DNA of 64,000 bases from Valencia hispanica (taxonomy: Eukaryota; Chordata; Actinopteri; Cyprinodontiformes; Valenciidae): NCBI GenBank assembly GCA_963556495.2, contig OY747707.1, positions 2,752,001-2,816,000 of the forward strand. Direction: 5' to 3'. How positions within the stretch are numbered: position 1 is the stretch's first letter; every line of letters starts with the position of its first letter. Under the pieces are notes generated by a model. It saw only the letters and a list, made by a program, of their open reading frames with translations, did not search any database and was not told the DNA's origin. A program made the position numbers and the translations under genes. This document shows, piece after piece, positions 1-11,365 of the stretch.

Positions 1-1118
1 GTTCTGGTTTTGTTAGATCTCAGTGCTGCTTTTGACACAGTCGATCATAATATTCTCTTAGAAAGGCTTGAACATGTTGCAGGGATCAAAGGAACAGCAC
101 TAGGCTGGTTTAAATCATATTTGTCTGATAGATTCCAGTTTGTTCATCTAAATGATAAATCTTCTTCACTCTCAAGAGTTACTTGTGGAGTTCCACAGGG
201 TTCTGTGCTTGGACCAATTCTGTTCACCATATATATATGCTCCCAATTGGTAGAATCATTAGACAGCATGGGATACATTTCCACAGCTATGCAGATGATA
301 CACAACTATATTTATCCATAAATCCTGATGAACCCAGTCAGTTAGGTAGATTACAGGCATGTCTGGAAGACATAAAAACATGGATGACCCTAAACTTTTT
401 GCTTTTAAATTCTGACAAAACAGAAGTTGCCGTCTTTGGACCAGAAGTTCTTAAACAGAAACTGATTAGTCAATCACTTCATCTGGATGGCATTAAATTG
501 GCCCCCAGTAATAACGTAAAGAACCTCTGCGTTATTTTTGACCGAGACTTGACATTTAAATCCCATATTAAACAGGTTTCTAGGATTTCTTTCTTTCACC
601 TCCGGAATATTGCTAAAATTAGAAACATCCTGTCCAGGAGTGATGCTGAGAAACTAGTCCATGCATTTGTTACCTCAAGGCTGGACTACTGTAATTCTTT
701 ACTATCATGTAGTCCACAAAATGCCATTAAAAGCCTTCAGTTGATCCAAAATGTGGCAGCAAGAGTTCTGATGAATATTAAAAAGAGAGATCACATTTCT
801 CCTGTTATAGCTTCCCTTCATTGGCCCCCTTTTTAAATCCAGAATAGAATTTAAGATCCTTCTTCTTACATACAAAGCCCTTAATAATCAGCTCCATCAT
901 ACATCAGAGATCTAATTGTTCCTTATGTTCCTAACAGAGCCCTTCGCTCTCAGACTGCAGGTTTACTTGTAGTTCATAGGATTTCTAAAAGTAGAATGGG
1001 AGGCAGATCTTTTAGTTATCAGGCTCCTCTCCTGTGGAACCAGCTCCCAGCTTTAGTCCGTGAGGCAGACACTCTGTTTACTTTTAAGGCCAGGCTTAAA
1101 ACTTTCCTTTTTGATTAA
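1..1118 (+). pseudogene. L2-A ORF2 reverse transcriptase, 3' part, broken
   Basis: Encodes the palm and thumb of a LINE reverse transcriptase. The first block has [15 protein letters not shown] and [10 protein letters not shown]. The catalytic block reads YADDTQLYL in copy 2 but lies across a frame break here, where an extra AT pair near 230 lengthens an ATAT run and pushes the frame out. A second break lies near 830, after the HWPPF residues, where copy 2 reads on as HWLPVKSR. The C-terminal part is readable in another frame to about 1118. The enzyme would nick target DNA and copy its own RNA; this copy cannot encode a working protein. Confidence 0.85.
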
Positions 1119-1842
1119 GCTTATAGTTAGAGTGGCTTAGGTCATCCTGAGCTATCTCTGTAGTTATGCTGCTATAGGCTTAGACTGCTGGAGGACAGAC
1201 TTACCAATTTTCTTCACTCTGCTACTTCCTTTTCTCCTACTACTCTCCAGTTCTATTACAGTACATTCTGTTATTTCGACTGTTAACTTTGTTTTCTCTC
1301 AGTGTTTTTCTCTCCATAGAAGATATACCTGGTCTGGTATCCTGCTTGGCTGCAATGCCCTGTTGGACGGGGGGCATCGACTGGGATGATCCCCCCAGTA
1401 ACTGAACATCCACTGTGTCCTGTTATTAACTTTTTACTTTCTGTAACATAGAAAGTTCTTATATCAGATCTTCTGTTCCTTCTGTGTCTCGGCTCTGTCT
1501 TCTCAAACCCCCAGGCGGTCGTGGGAGATGGCCGCTCCTACTGAGCCTGGTTCTGTTGGAGGTTTCTTCCTGTTAAAGGGGAGTTTTTCCTCTCCACCGT
1601 CGCTACATGCTTGCTCAGTATGAGGGATTGCTGAAGGATTGCTGTGGTTGGAAAGTCTGCATCAACGGGGCCCAACCTCACGCCAATGACTGACGCAATC
1701 TGCTGGGATTCCTTAAATAGGAAACTTTTTAACTGATTGGAATGTTTGTATAAATGTATTGAAATGACTTCTTGTTAAGTGCCTTGAGATGACATCTGTT
1801 GTGAATTGGCGCTATATAAATAAACTGAATTGAATTGAATTA
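1..1842 (+). mobile_element. L2-like LINE, family A, 3' half (copy 1)
   Basis: Non-LTR retrotransposon remnant, cut by the window edge. It begins inside the reverse transcriptase and runs through a 0.7-kb 3' UTR to a tail of GAATT repeats at about 1830-1842. The 3' end has the usual L2 form of a GCGCTATATAAATAAA block followed by a short microsatellite. It is closely similar to 26922-28755, with base 1 matching base 26922. Few substitutions separate the two, so both belong to one fairly young family. Confidence 0.85.
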
Positions 1843-3154
1843 ATAATGATATTTTTCTGCAAGGTGCAAATATGAATAAACATTCTTTAGTCTATTTTAT
1901 GTATTATGCTGGTTTTTCCAAAGCAATGCTTCAAATTAATGTGAGATGGAAATTACATTTACCTCATCAATCTAATATTGGAGTATTTTCTAACCTGAAT
2001 CCATATTAATTTTATAGCCTATTAAATGGGTGAGCTGTACTCAGTGAGTTACAGCTGTTAGATTTGCACTAATCAATAAAAGCCTCGGGGGAAATAATGC
2101 ACAAAGGTAAATGGTAATATAAAATTTGAACTATTGTAACTGATTCGACCTAAAACTATAACACTCTGTTCATGAGATAAGGGGCGGCCGCATTTGGCCC
2201 GGGAACCTTAGCTTGGAAACTTTCTTTTAAAATCCTATGTGAAACGATGCCATTCAGTAATAAACTAGATGAACGATGGTTTCTATGTTTAACTAATACT
2301 TTTGATAAACGTAGCCTACTCCGCAGTAAATAGAAATAACACTGAAAACGCACCGTTAGAATCGGATATATTGAAAACCAACTCCAGTTAATACAGATGC
2401 GAGTAGCAGTATGAAAGTAATTCAGTCTTTTGAGTAATTTACAGAAAACGAATAGAAAACAACGCGAGTAAAAACTCTAAGGTTAATCTTAGCCAGCGAG
2501 TTATTAACTACAATGTGGTAAAAATGATCTGAAATAAAGTCCGTTGCAGATTTAATATGATTCTCTAGTCGTTAATCAGCTAATGGAGCAACAAGCTTCT
2601 TTCTTACGACCGATGTGCTGCGATTCTCTGGTTGTAAACAATCACAGATCCCGACACTGATGAAGAATTAATAGCGCTCTGCAGCTGGAAGTCTAAAAAT
2701 AGGAACTTAAACACTTGTTTTTGATGAAAAGTTTAGTCTTGAGTTTTCAGTTACTTCCTGGATGTTAACGAGTCCCGGGTTAGTCAAACTGTTTGTTTTT
2801 TGCGCAAAACCACTTCCTGTTTCAAACATGAGCTTTCCAAATTAAAATATGGTAATGCTGAACTTCATGAATCATGCTTTTATTTTCCCAAGAAGGGGAA
2901 CTTCTGCTGTACCGGCAGCAAAGTGACAGAAAATAGAAGCATTTAGATCATAGACCGTATATACATTTAGATTCACACAAAGGAGGTAGAAAGCATGAAA
3001 CAAAGTTAGAATTAAAACATTAAATGATAAAGAAGAAAGCTTTAGCCATACCTCGACCAAAACGAACTTTTACTTAATGATAGTAATGTTTCATAAAAAT
3101 GTTAAATAATAATGACACATTTGGGATACACTAGGCTACCTGTGTCAGCTGAAT
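1843..3154. other. No gene recognised, AT-rich spacer
   Basis: AT-rich DNA without a convincing reading frame. Short frames at 2156-2353 and 2872-3060 show no domain or splice context. I see no clear repeat ends. Confidence 0.5.
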
Positions 3155-3232
3155 ATGATGTTCTTCTGTACAGCACCTTGGTCGGCCTCGGCTGTGTATA
3201 AACGTGCTATATAAATAAAGTGGTATGGTATA
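3155..3232 (+). repeat. LINE or SINE 3' tail fragment
   Basis: The stretch reads as a short 3' tail: a CAGCACCTTGGTCGGCC block, then GTGCTATATAAATAAA and a GTGGTATGGTA end. This has the layout of L2-type 3' ends, but the final repeat unit differs from families A, B and C here. It is either a severely 5'-truncated LINE or a SINE sharing such a tail. Confidence 0.5.
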
Positions 3233-4078
3233 TGTGAAAATTATGCATTTAGTGCAATCTTTAAGCCAACAGGTGTGACCTACACACACAGTGGGGTTTA
3301 ACTTGGTTTCTATTTTCTAAATTTTAGTTTGCTTCATTAAGACAAATGATGATAAAAATAGATTCAGAATTTCGGTCACTGTTCTAAAGACGGGAAAAAT
3401 GTGGAAAATATTCAGTTAACACCTGTGTGCATTATATGCTATAGATCGCATAAAAAAAACAGGGTGTCAGTATAAAAAATGTGAGACCTACTATCAAACC
3501 GCAGTAAATTCTAATCAGTTGTAACACTTTTTGATGTTTAAGGGTTTTTGTGTGTTCCTTTTAATAAAAGATTAAATGAGACAGGAGTAACAAGGCTAAT
3601 TTTAAAATATAAGCTGTCTAAAATACTGAGTAGAGGTAAAAGTGGGCAAATAGATAATTACTCCGGTAAAGTATAAAGTATAACTCAAGTCCTACACAGA
3701 AACTGCAATGAAGAAAAGTTTCTTTCTTAAGCAAGAGTATCAGGTACAGGTAAAAAGGTTACTTGACATCGTTGTTATTAAAATAGAAGTGGCATACTCA
3801 AATCTGAATGTGCAACTGAGTTAGATAAATTGAATTAGAGATGTTTTACAGTTGTACAGGTTTTAAAATTGTGCATTTAGAATAAATGGTTTTTTTTCAA
3901 GGAGTTAACAGAGAATAAACTGTAAGAAACAGATGAGCAAATAACAGCAGCAGAAATATTAATTAGGTAGATAAACTGTGTCCTGAGTAAAACAATTTTA
4001 ACTAAGGTGGTTGCAAAGATAATCCTTACTGTAACATCAATTAGATTCTGGAAAAGCAGGGTCTGAAGAAGTTGTCTA
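3233..4078. other. No gene recognised
   Basis: AT-rich intergenic sequence. I see no open frame of note, no terminal repeats and no RNA gene. Confidence 0.5.
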
Positions 4079-4130
4079 ATTCAATTCAAAATACTTTATT
4101 GATCCCAGAGGGAAATGAAGTGTTTTGTAG
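4079..4130 (-). repeat. LINE 3' tail-like fragment
   Basis: On the minus strand this reads TTTCCCTCTGGGATCAATAAAGT followed by a GAATT-like end. The GGGAT-AATAAAGTAT form is common at the 3' ends of fish LINEs. It is very short and the family is uncertain. Confidence 0.35.
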
Positions 4131-4204
4131 CTAATGCAAGTAGGACTAAAATTCTTAAATACATTAGGTAACTATGTGGGGAACTTATTAGTTTGTTTTG
4201 TTTT

Positions 4205-4285
4205 TGCAAGGCAAGGCAAGGCAAGGCAATTTTATTTGTATAGCACACTTTCAACAACAAGGTAATTCAAATATAAGAACCTAAT
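4205..4285 (-). repeat. L2-C 3' tail, short minus-strand copy
   Basis: Four AAGGC-type repeat units are followed by AATTTTATTTGTATAGCAC and TTTCAACAACAAGGTAATTCAA. This is the reverse complement of the L2-C 3' end at 57580-57656. It is a strongly 5'-truncated insertion. Confidence 0.75.
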
Positions 4286-4289
4286 TGCA

Positions 4290-5644
4290 AACCTAAATGA
4301 TTGGGATATGATCATCTGGGGGTTGAAGATGCCTCAGCGGTGACAGCAGCAGGATGTACAGGTTCTGAGGTTATGTCTTATGCATGACCTTTAACCTACT
4401 ATGTTTCTTTTCTTGACACTGGAGAAACGGTTGAAGTTATTGTTTCTTTGTTTCTTGATTTTTAAGGCATGTGCAAGATGCCTTAAAAAAAGGGGGGAAT
4501 TGGATTTGATAGCAATTGGAACAGATTTTTAAGGGATTATGAAGAGAACTGTAACGTGCAGGTAATTGAGTTTCTTGTGAATCATAACTCTGTCATAAAT
4601 TAATGAGGGTTTTTACTACCTGGACTTGACATCTGACTTCATATTCCATTTCGCTTCGGGTTCAGACTTGTAGTACATATTGTGTCTGGAAACTTTACAA
4701 AGTTTTAATTTGATCTGAAAACCTACTTTACTTCTTGCTGGCAGTAGTTGGTTCTTGGGATTTTTTGCTCTCACAAGTTGGAATGGTTGGTCGTCTTTTT
4801 CTTGGCATGGATTTAGTAAAGATTGATTTGGAGACATTTATCTTAATTATAATCTAGCTTCAGTTGATGAGGTTTGGCTCATTAACCAGGTTGTGAGTTG
4901 TTTAGAATTGCTTTTGCACACAGTTGCATCAGGTTGATCTGAAACCATACTCCGAGGGTGTGGGTTCCACTTAATCACTTGTCATAATCATCCTATTCAT
5001 CTTTTGTGAATTGGCTCACCTGTGTTTGAACATCAATGCTCTAATACCTAATTAGCTCAGCTCCCAAGGGTCGCATTGGGAGGTTCTCACTGAAGGACCT
5101 TCTGAGGGGTGACCACTCTCTCCTTTCTGAGGAAGGACTGATCTGTGGCTAGGGGTCACTGGATACTGGCGGAGGCTGACTTTATGGCAACAGACAACAA
5201 ACAGCGCAAGGGAAGAGTATACATTTCAACACCTAGTGTTGATGTAATACCCTCTGAAGTGTACTGGAACATGCTACATAATTTCTCCTTTGTTCTGTGT
5301 TTTATCTAGAACATCCTGACCGATGACGAGACCTGTGGATGGCCGCCTCTGGGGCGAGGGGCTGTTGAGATGACATTTTGCCCACAAGAAAATGGCGTAA
5401 GAAGACCCCGTGGGTTTTCGGTCTCAATACACAGGAGTCTCAGCAAAGTCATCTGGAAGGATCTAATATTTGTCACTGTGAGCTAATTCCATGGCCAAGC
5501 ATGTCTCATGTCTGATTGTAATTTGTGTTTTGAACATTGTCTTTTTTTGATCAACCTACCAACCTTTTTAGGGAGATTTGTGATAGCACTTTTGAATTTT
5601 CCTTTATATTTATGGTATTATTTAAGTTTATAAAAGCAGGGAAT
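4290..5644. other. No gene recognised
   Basis: A 73-residue minus-strand frame at 4616-4837 has no recognisable domain and I do not call it. The rest is mixed-composition spacer. The last 100 bases before 5645 probably flank the LTR insertion. Confidence 0.45.
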
Positions 5645-6089
5645 TGTGGTGGAAAATTGTTATGCAATTAGGAATTAAGTGTATATTATCTGTTTAGTGA
5701 ATGCATCTAGGGTAAAATGACAAGGTTATTGATCCAACTTAATGTTATGAGAAAGATATATGTGTCAGGTCACCAGAGAGACAGACGCCGGGGCAGTAAG
5801 ATAACAGTCTGGCCTTCGGATGAGCTGCTTTATGCGTTGCTATGACTCGCGTGAAGCAGTTACTCCAGAGGCGGGGCGTGAAGGATGGAGAAGACATCTA
5901 CAGAGATAAACAATGATTGCAGAATACTATTTAAGCGGTTAGTTAGAAAGGTTGGTTAGGGTGATGCACGAGTAACTCTGTCCCCTCCATGGTCTGGCCA
6001 GACATGTTTGAATTAAATACTTAAACGCCTTCTGGGACTCAAGTCTTCTTTATAATGGAAACCCTGAGATACTATTTATTGCCATTACA
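5645..6089 (+). mobile_element. Solo LTR (same family as 41908-42369)
   Basis: A 445-bp unit that starts TGTGGTGG and ends GCCATTACA. It aligns along its length with the LTR at 41908-42369, including the shared blocks AGAGAGACAGACGCC and AAACGCCTTCTGGGACTCA. A TATTTAAG box near 5930 and an ATTAAA near 6015 suggest plus orientation. The bases flanking it do not form a matching duplication, so the copy is older or a boundary is off by some bases. No internal retrovirus region is attached. Confidence 0.7.
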
Positions 6090-6200
6090 ACTGATTGGAC
6101 TGTATGTGTGATTGAATTTAAATTACTTGTAAAGTGCTTTGAGATGATGTGTTGTGAACTGATGCTATATAAAGAAATTGAATTGAATTAAATAACTATC
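6090..6200 (+). repeat. L2-A-like 3' tail
   Basis: Begins CTGATTGGACTGTATG and ends in GAATTGAATT, resembling the last 110 bases of L2-A (compare 1730-1842) with many substitutions. The LTR at 5645-6089 appears to have landed in this older tail. Confidence 0.6.
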
Positions 6201-6842
6201 TGTGAACTAATCAGGGACAATAACACAGGGTAAAAAAGTCTTTTAAGTAGAAAGTCTGTAGAGAAATCTAAAGAAACATTTTTTTAAGGTCAGCACACAG
6301 ATGTTAACTCAGGGTAGGAGTAGGGTCTGAAATTATGAACAATCAGTGGAAATTAAAATTAGACAAATTCAATAACCTTTAATAAAATCCAAACTAAATC
6401 CTAACATGTTTAGAGGAGTGTTTTATCTATAACTCTGTCTTGTTTCCACTGTAGAATAATCAGACGTGTAGAGTATTATAATTTTTGCTTCATCAGTTCC
6501 ATTTTGAACCAGATACAAAAAAGCAGTAATGACCCTTTATTTAACTTTCTTATATCAAAAACCAGGTTACAAAGATTCTTCTATTAGTTTAGAACAATAT
6601 AGTCCATGTTTAAAGAGTATTAATTTTGTAATTTTCAGATCAGAGCAGATTAAAGACGCTGAGATGGTAAATATTAGGAGGTATCGACCTTTGGCCGTTT
6701 CTGGTAGCAGAGGCTGCAATCAGAACCCAACTTTAACTTTGTTGACTTTTTTTTCTCCACGAATGAAGCTTCCTAAATAAACGCCTTAAAATCTTAATCA
6801 GCATCGACATCATTAAACGTTAGTATCGCCAGGTCTTCATAC
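6201..6842. other. No gene recognised downstream of the orphan exon
   Basis: This stretch should hold the intron and finger exon if the exon at 6843-6996 belonged to an intact zinc-finger gene. I see no C2H2 finger pattern on the minus strand here. A plus-strand frame at 6529-6780 has no recognisable domain. Confidence 0.45.
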
Positions 6843-6996
6843 CTATCCGGTGTAAGATGATCTGGGGTGTCCGGGTTAAATCCAGCAGTCTGCGCTGATC
6901 ATCCATCTCTTCCTCGGACTTGAAGACTTCTTTAAACTCTGTGAATGTTTCGTCAGCAAGAGTTAACTGTTTGTTGAAGCTGGATTGCAGATATTC
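6843..6996 (-). pseudogene. Orphan first exon of a fish C2H2 zinc-finger gene
   Basis: The minus strand from 6996 down to 6843 reads EYLQSSFNKQLTLADETF, then EEEMDDQRRLLDL and QIILHRI. This matches the first coding exon of many fish C2H2 genes, which encode a short leader rich in RLLDI and ending LHRI. The exon ends ATAG followed by GTATGA, a good phase-1 donor. That phase fits the acceptor of the zinc-finger exon at 41252, so the two are probably paralogues of one family. A TAA lies immediately upstream in frame where the start codon should be, and no finger exon follows. It is probably the relic of a dead gene copy. Confidence 0.55.
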
Positions 6997-7811
6997 TTAC
7001 CGCAAACACTCACACGTTCAGCCACAGATGATCAAACTCTCTAGAGTGACTCCATGCGGAAGGGAAGCTAACGCTGCTAGCATCACGTCTTTCTTCTTGT
7101 TGCTAAACAAGTCATTACCGCCACCAACTGGTCTGGAGGTGAACCTGCATTATCATTTTAGGACGAGATTTTTTTTTTTTTACTTTATTGAAAATTATCA
7201 GCAATACAATCAAACGAACAAACGATATAGACATACACAAAACTAATATATAAAGGAAAAATAAAATAAAAAATACATTACAAAAAAGAAATAAGTAAAC
7301 ACAAGATTATTAATCAAATAAACACATTAAACATAGTGCAAATATCAACTGTTTTAACAGCTTTTTGTTTTGTACGTAAGAGATAGTATAGATATAGTGT
7401 TCCATTTCAATCTTTAGCTCCGAAAAAAGTGTTTTTTTATTAGTGAATTTGCATTGATGAATGTGATATTTAGCAACAAAATAAATAAGATTTACTAGAA
7501 AGAGTGCATCATTTTCCTTCCTAGAGTCATTAAAACATCCAAAAATAACACTTTTGTAGTACAGGGAGAAATCAGCGAGAATATTATCAACTACAAATGA
7601 ATTAATGTCTTTCCATAGCTTATATGTGAATTCACAAGACCAGAACAGATGTGAGTTTCAGGATGCAAACCACAAAAAGAGCATTTTGCGTCAATGTCAC
7701 TCTTAAACTTATTTAAGCGTACATTTGTGGGGTAAAACCTGTGCAGCAACTTGGACGATACTTCTTTTATCTTATTAGTTAAAAGGAACTTCTGTGGTAG
7801 GGACCAGACTT

Positions 7812-8281
7812 TTAATCCCAGTCTATGTTAAAGTCAAACTTATTCCAATAGAAAGATGCAGTAGAAGTAGAGACTAGGTCAGCCTGAAACAAGGATCTAA
7901 TTTTACAGTTGGAGGCTTTATATGTAGAGAAACAGACTTTACCTAACGGAAGTTGAGTTGGATCTGGGGGTGACATTGATAGTGGCGATGAGATATCGAA
8001 TGTCCTGAATAGCATACGAAGACCCGAGGGCACTGTGTCAAAAACTATAGAAAATTCTTTTGGGCTTACTGGAATCTTATACTTGACAAGAAATTCTGAA
8101 TAACTGTATAGCAGTCCATTCGTATTAAAGAGCTGACTGACTGATAAAATACCATTGCTGAACCAATTATCATAAAAAAGTGACTTGTTCTTATAGACAA
8201 TTTTATAGTTATTCCATATATAACATCTCTGTGGAGAGAAGTTGTGCTTGTAAAGCAAAGCCCATGCCAAAAGAGACTGTT
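7812..8281 (-). pseudogene. Tx1-like ORF2, C-terminal end after the LTR
   Basis: Continues the LINE protein beyond the LTR: WALLYKHNFSPQRCYIWNN, NIKL-like linker and a C-terminal FNIDWD followed by a stop at 7812. The remaining 630 bases down to the poly-A form the 3' UTR. Confidence 0.75.
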
Positions 8282-8885
8282 TGTCATGGTTCCTGGGTGT
8301 TTGTGTTTTGTTAATTTTCCTTATTTAATTCTATTATGTTCTAGTTATTCTTTGTCTCCCTCTGGTGGTCTTGTGTTTGGTTGCAGTTGTTTGTGTTAAT
8401 CTCTATTTTCCCCAAGTTCATATTAATACTTATCCTTCATTAGTCCCAGTGGTTATATTTTATTCCTCCTTGTTTTCCAGTGTTTCATTAGATTCCCTTC
8501 CAGACTTATTATCTTTAGTTTCTTAAGAGTCTTCTGTCTCCCAGCCTTTTTACCTCCTATCCCAGTTGATTACTTCCACCTGCTCTCTCCCTCCCACTTG
8601 CATCTGCTCCCACTAATTGATCATTGGTCTTCTCAGTCACTTCCTCATTTCCTCCTCAGTATAAATTCGGTCCTCTCTCAGTCACTACTCGCTGGTCCGT
8701 TGTCGTTCTTCCCTTGCCGGTTCCTGCCCTCGTTGTTGCCCATCCTGGTTCCTGTTTTTCCCTGTTTGCTGCCTGTATCCTCCTGAGTTTTGTAAGTTCC
8801 CCTTCCTTGTGTTTTTTCATTAAATCCTTTTTTTTTTTACGTTACTCTGCTGCATTTGGGTCCTCCCTAACCTTGCAACATGACA
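8282..8885 (+). mobile_element. Solo LTR with 5-bp target duplication
   Basis: A 604-bp unit with ends TGTCATG and CATGACA, which are exact inverted repeats and have the TG...CA form of LTRs. It is flanked on both sides by CTGTT (8277-8281 and 8886-8890), a 5-bp target-site duplication. An ATTAAA lies near 8818 and a CTGCATTTGGGTCCTCC block near the right end, as in many fish Gypsy-type LTRs. It interrupts the Tx1-like ORF2. The internal region was presumably lost by LTR-LTR recombination. Confidence 0.88.
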
Positions 8886-9440
8886 CTGTTGGTGAAAGCT
8901 GGAGAGTTTAAGTGGGATTTTCTGTATTTTATAATTACAGAACAGAGTAAATTTTAGGCCACCTAACTGTGAAAAGACATTATGAGAAATAAAATTCCAG
9001 ATGGAAGTAGGGTTTTTGAGATATTGCTTAATCCAGTTTATTTTGAATGTGTTGTTAAGAGAGGTAAAGTCTATGAAATTTAAGCCTCCTTTGTTGTATG
9101 AATTCAGAACTACAGACTTATGTATATTATGAGTTTTATTTTTCCATAAAAAATTAAATAGCATCTTATCGACAGATTTACAAAAGGAGTTATCTACGTG
9201 TAATGACTGAGCAGCATAGGTTAAACGAGAAATACCTTCTGCCTTGGTAATCAAAACTCTGCCCTTTAAAGAAAGATCTCTTTGTAACCACTGGTTAAAA
9301 ACCTTTTGAGTTTTTTCAATGAGGGGAGAAAAGTTAAATTTACCTCTGGCTTCTCTATCTTTAGTAATATGAACATCAAGATATGTGACTGAGTCTCTTA
9401 CAGGGTTATTGTACAACACAGAAGCAGAGCAGTTATTCAC
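8886..9440 (-). pseudogene. Tx1-like ORF2, thumb and C-terminal part before the LTR
   Basis: Contains FNQWLQRDLSLKGRVLIT and NKGGLNFIDFTSLNNTFK, typical post-catalytic blocks of Tx1 and L1 elements. The reading frame runs directly into the solo LTR at 8885 and would add unrelated residues encoded by the LTR. The matching continuation lies at 7812-8281. Confidence 0.85.
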
Positions 9441-9466
9441 TGGTAGCAGTTCACTTCTATTAAGAT

Positions 9467-10500
9467 TTAAGGTGAGGCCAGAAGCTTTGGAGAATGAACA
9501 AATAGTGTTAATCGCGAGACCTGTGAAGCATCTGCCAGAAACAGGGCTGTATCATCCGCCAGTTGACTGATTAAAATATGGCTATTTTTAACGTGTAAAT
9601 TAAGAAGTTGGGCAGCAAGAAGCAACAAGTAAACAGAAAGAAGACACCCTTGGCGTACTCCATGCTTTAAAGGAAACCTTGGGGAAGTACCATTGCTTAA
9701 TTTAATAGAACTGTTTCCATTAGTATACAGAGTTTGGACCGACCTACAAAAGAACTGTCCAAAACCAAACCTGTTTAGGGTTTCCATTATGAAATCATGC
9801 TCTAAAGAATTGAAGGCTTTATAAAAGTCTAAGAAAAGAATAAAACTGTCTTCATGAACAAGCTCAGAGTAGTCTAATAAATCCAGAATCAATCTCACAT
9901 TATATGAAATATGCCTATTTTGCATAAACCCAGATTGGCTCTCATCAATAATAGTCTAGTACTGATTTCAGTCTTTTGGCAAGTCTGAAAGCAAAAGTTT
10001 TATAGGCATTATTTAATAAGGAAATGGGGCGCCAATTGTCTAACAAGAGAGAATCATTCTTGGGCTTAGGGATAAGTGCAATTAGACCCTGACTTAAAGT
10101 AGGGGGCAAGGAACCTCTGCCAACACTCTCAACGAAAACTTCTTTTAAGAAAGGGGCGAGGCTCAAAGAAAAATGCTTATAAAATTCAGCAGTAAAGCCA
10201 TCCGTTCCAGGTGATTTATTAATTTTTAGTCGATTAATGGCATTGGTAATTTCATCCAGTGAAATAGAGGCATCGCAAAAGTCAAAATCAGCTTCAGAAA
10301 TTTGATTGATATTAGGAATAGATAGAAAAAAACTGGAGGCATCTTGAGGACAATATCTTGAGGTGTAGAGATCACTGTAAAATCCAGCACAATACTTGGA
10401 AATTTTCTTTGGATCATCAGTAACTGAACCATCAATTCTTAACTGTTGAATGGTTTTGTTTTTTTTGATTGCTGCTTTTCTAATCTAAAAAAATAAGCAG
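9467..10500 (-). pseudogene. Tx1-like ORF2, reverse transcriptase part, broken
   Basis: Read in pieces at 10226-10435, 9945-10166 and 9467-9925, which change frame. Blocks in order are LIALIPKPKND and NWRPISLLN (fingers), FLDFYKAFNSLEHDF with the first catalytic Asp, GVRQGCLLS, and QLADDTALFL with the paired Asp residues. At least two frame breaks and one stop make it a pseudogene. It is continuous with the endonuclease part upstream and the C-terminal part downstream. Confidence 0.85.
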
Positions 10501-10682
10501 AATTCTGCTCGCCCTCTTCAAGCCACTTACGGCGAGATCTAACAAAAGCACCTTCCGCCCTACGTTTATATATCTCGTCCGACCTATGCTGCTGGTTAGT
10601 GAGCTCTAACTGTTCTGACTCTGTAAGTACATCTGAAGGCTTAGAAGCTAAAAATGCAATTTTAAGTATAGTGTCGTTTTCA

Positions 10683-11333
10683 TTAGTTCTTCTTTTTTTT
10701 AGCTAAATCAATACTATATTTCCTAAGAAATTTAGCAGTTTCGTATTTTAACAACTCCCAGTTACTGCTATAAAGATTTTCACTTTGAGCTTTGTCCCAG
10801 TAAAGCTGAATTAAACTCTCAATCTTAGAAGTCACCTCTTTGTGTTTAAGGACTGTGCTATTAAGTTTCCAATAGGAGGTTTTCGCAGAGCTGGAAGAGA
10901 ATAAAGGAATGATAATTTGAATAGTTATATGGTCAGATAACAGCGATGGTAGAATGTCTGCAACTCCATTTTTCAGATCCTTGGATTTAAGCCAGAAATC
11001 AATGCGAGACTTCCTTGATAGTGTTTTATTGCTCCATGTATATGATTTCTGTAGTGGGTGAGGATCTCTCCATATATTAGTTAAATTAAAACTATGTAGA
11101 AGCGTATTCACATAAATATTAGAGTCCAAATTCCTTGCAGGTACCCTGTCCAGGCGATTATCTAATACAGTATTAAAATCTCCGCCAAAAACAATGAAAG
11201 AGTTTGGGAATTTAGACAACCAGTAAAAAAGTCGTTCTTCCAATTGATCCAAAAAACTATTGTTCTCTATTTGTGAATTGAAGCCATAAACATTAACTAT
11301 GATGTAATTTACGCTAGCAATTTCTAGAACCAA
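10683..11333 (-). pseudogene. Tx1-like ORF2, endonuclease part
   Basis: APE-type endonuclease that nicks the target site for target-primed reverse transcription. The frame begins inside the domain and lacks its N-terminal strand with the first active-site Asn and Glu. Visible blocks are VFGGDFN, SRIDFWL and the catalytic SDHITI near residues 46, 110 and 133. Downstream residues form the basic linker to the reverse transcriptase. The frame is closed by a stop at 10683. Confidence 0.8.
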
Positions 11334-11365
11334 AAATATGTAATGACCACTTTTGTCACAGTCAG

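Larger units (their letters stand above)
7169..11340 (-). mobile_element. Tx1-like (L1-group) LINE, 5'-truncated
   Basis: Minus-strand non-LTR element ending in a poly-A of 13 bases (plus-strand T run at 7169-7181) preceded by AATAAAG. It carries most of ORF2: endonuclease C-terminal part, reverse transcriptase and C-terminal region. ORF1 and the endonuclease start are missing. A solo LTR (8282-8885) splits its 3' coding part. Protein style (GVRQGCLLS, ADDTALF, SLKGRVLITKAEG) fits the Tx1 branch better than the L1 at 33-38 kb (GTRQGCPLS, YADDVLLFL). Confidence 0.85.

Noticed and set aside
4616..4837. 73-codon minus-strand frame
   Set aside because: Plausible composition but no domain, splice context or second copy.
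8598..8911. Ser/Leu/Phe-rich frames near 8.6-8.9 kb
   Set aside because: They lie inside the pyrimidine-rich solo LTR.
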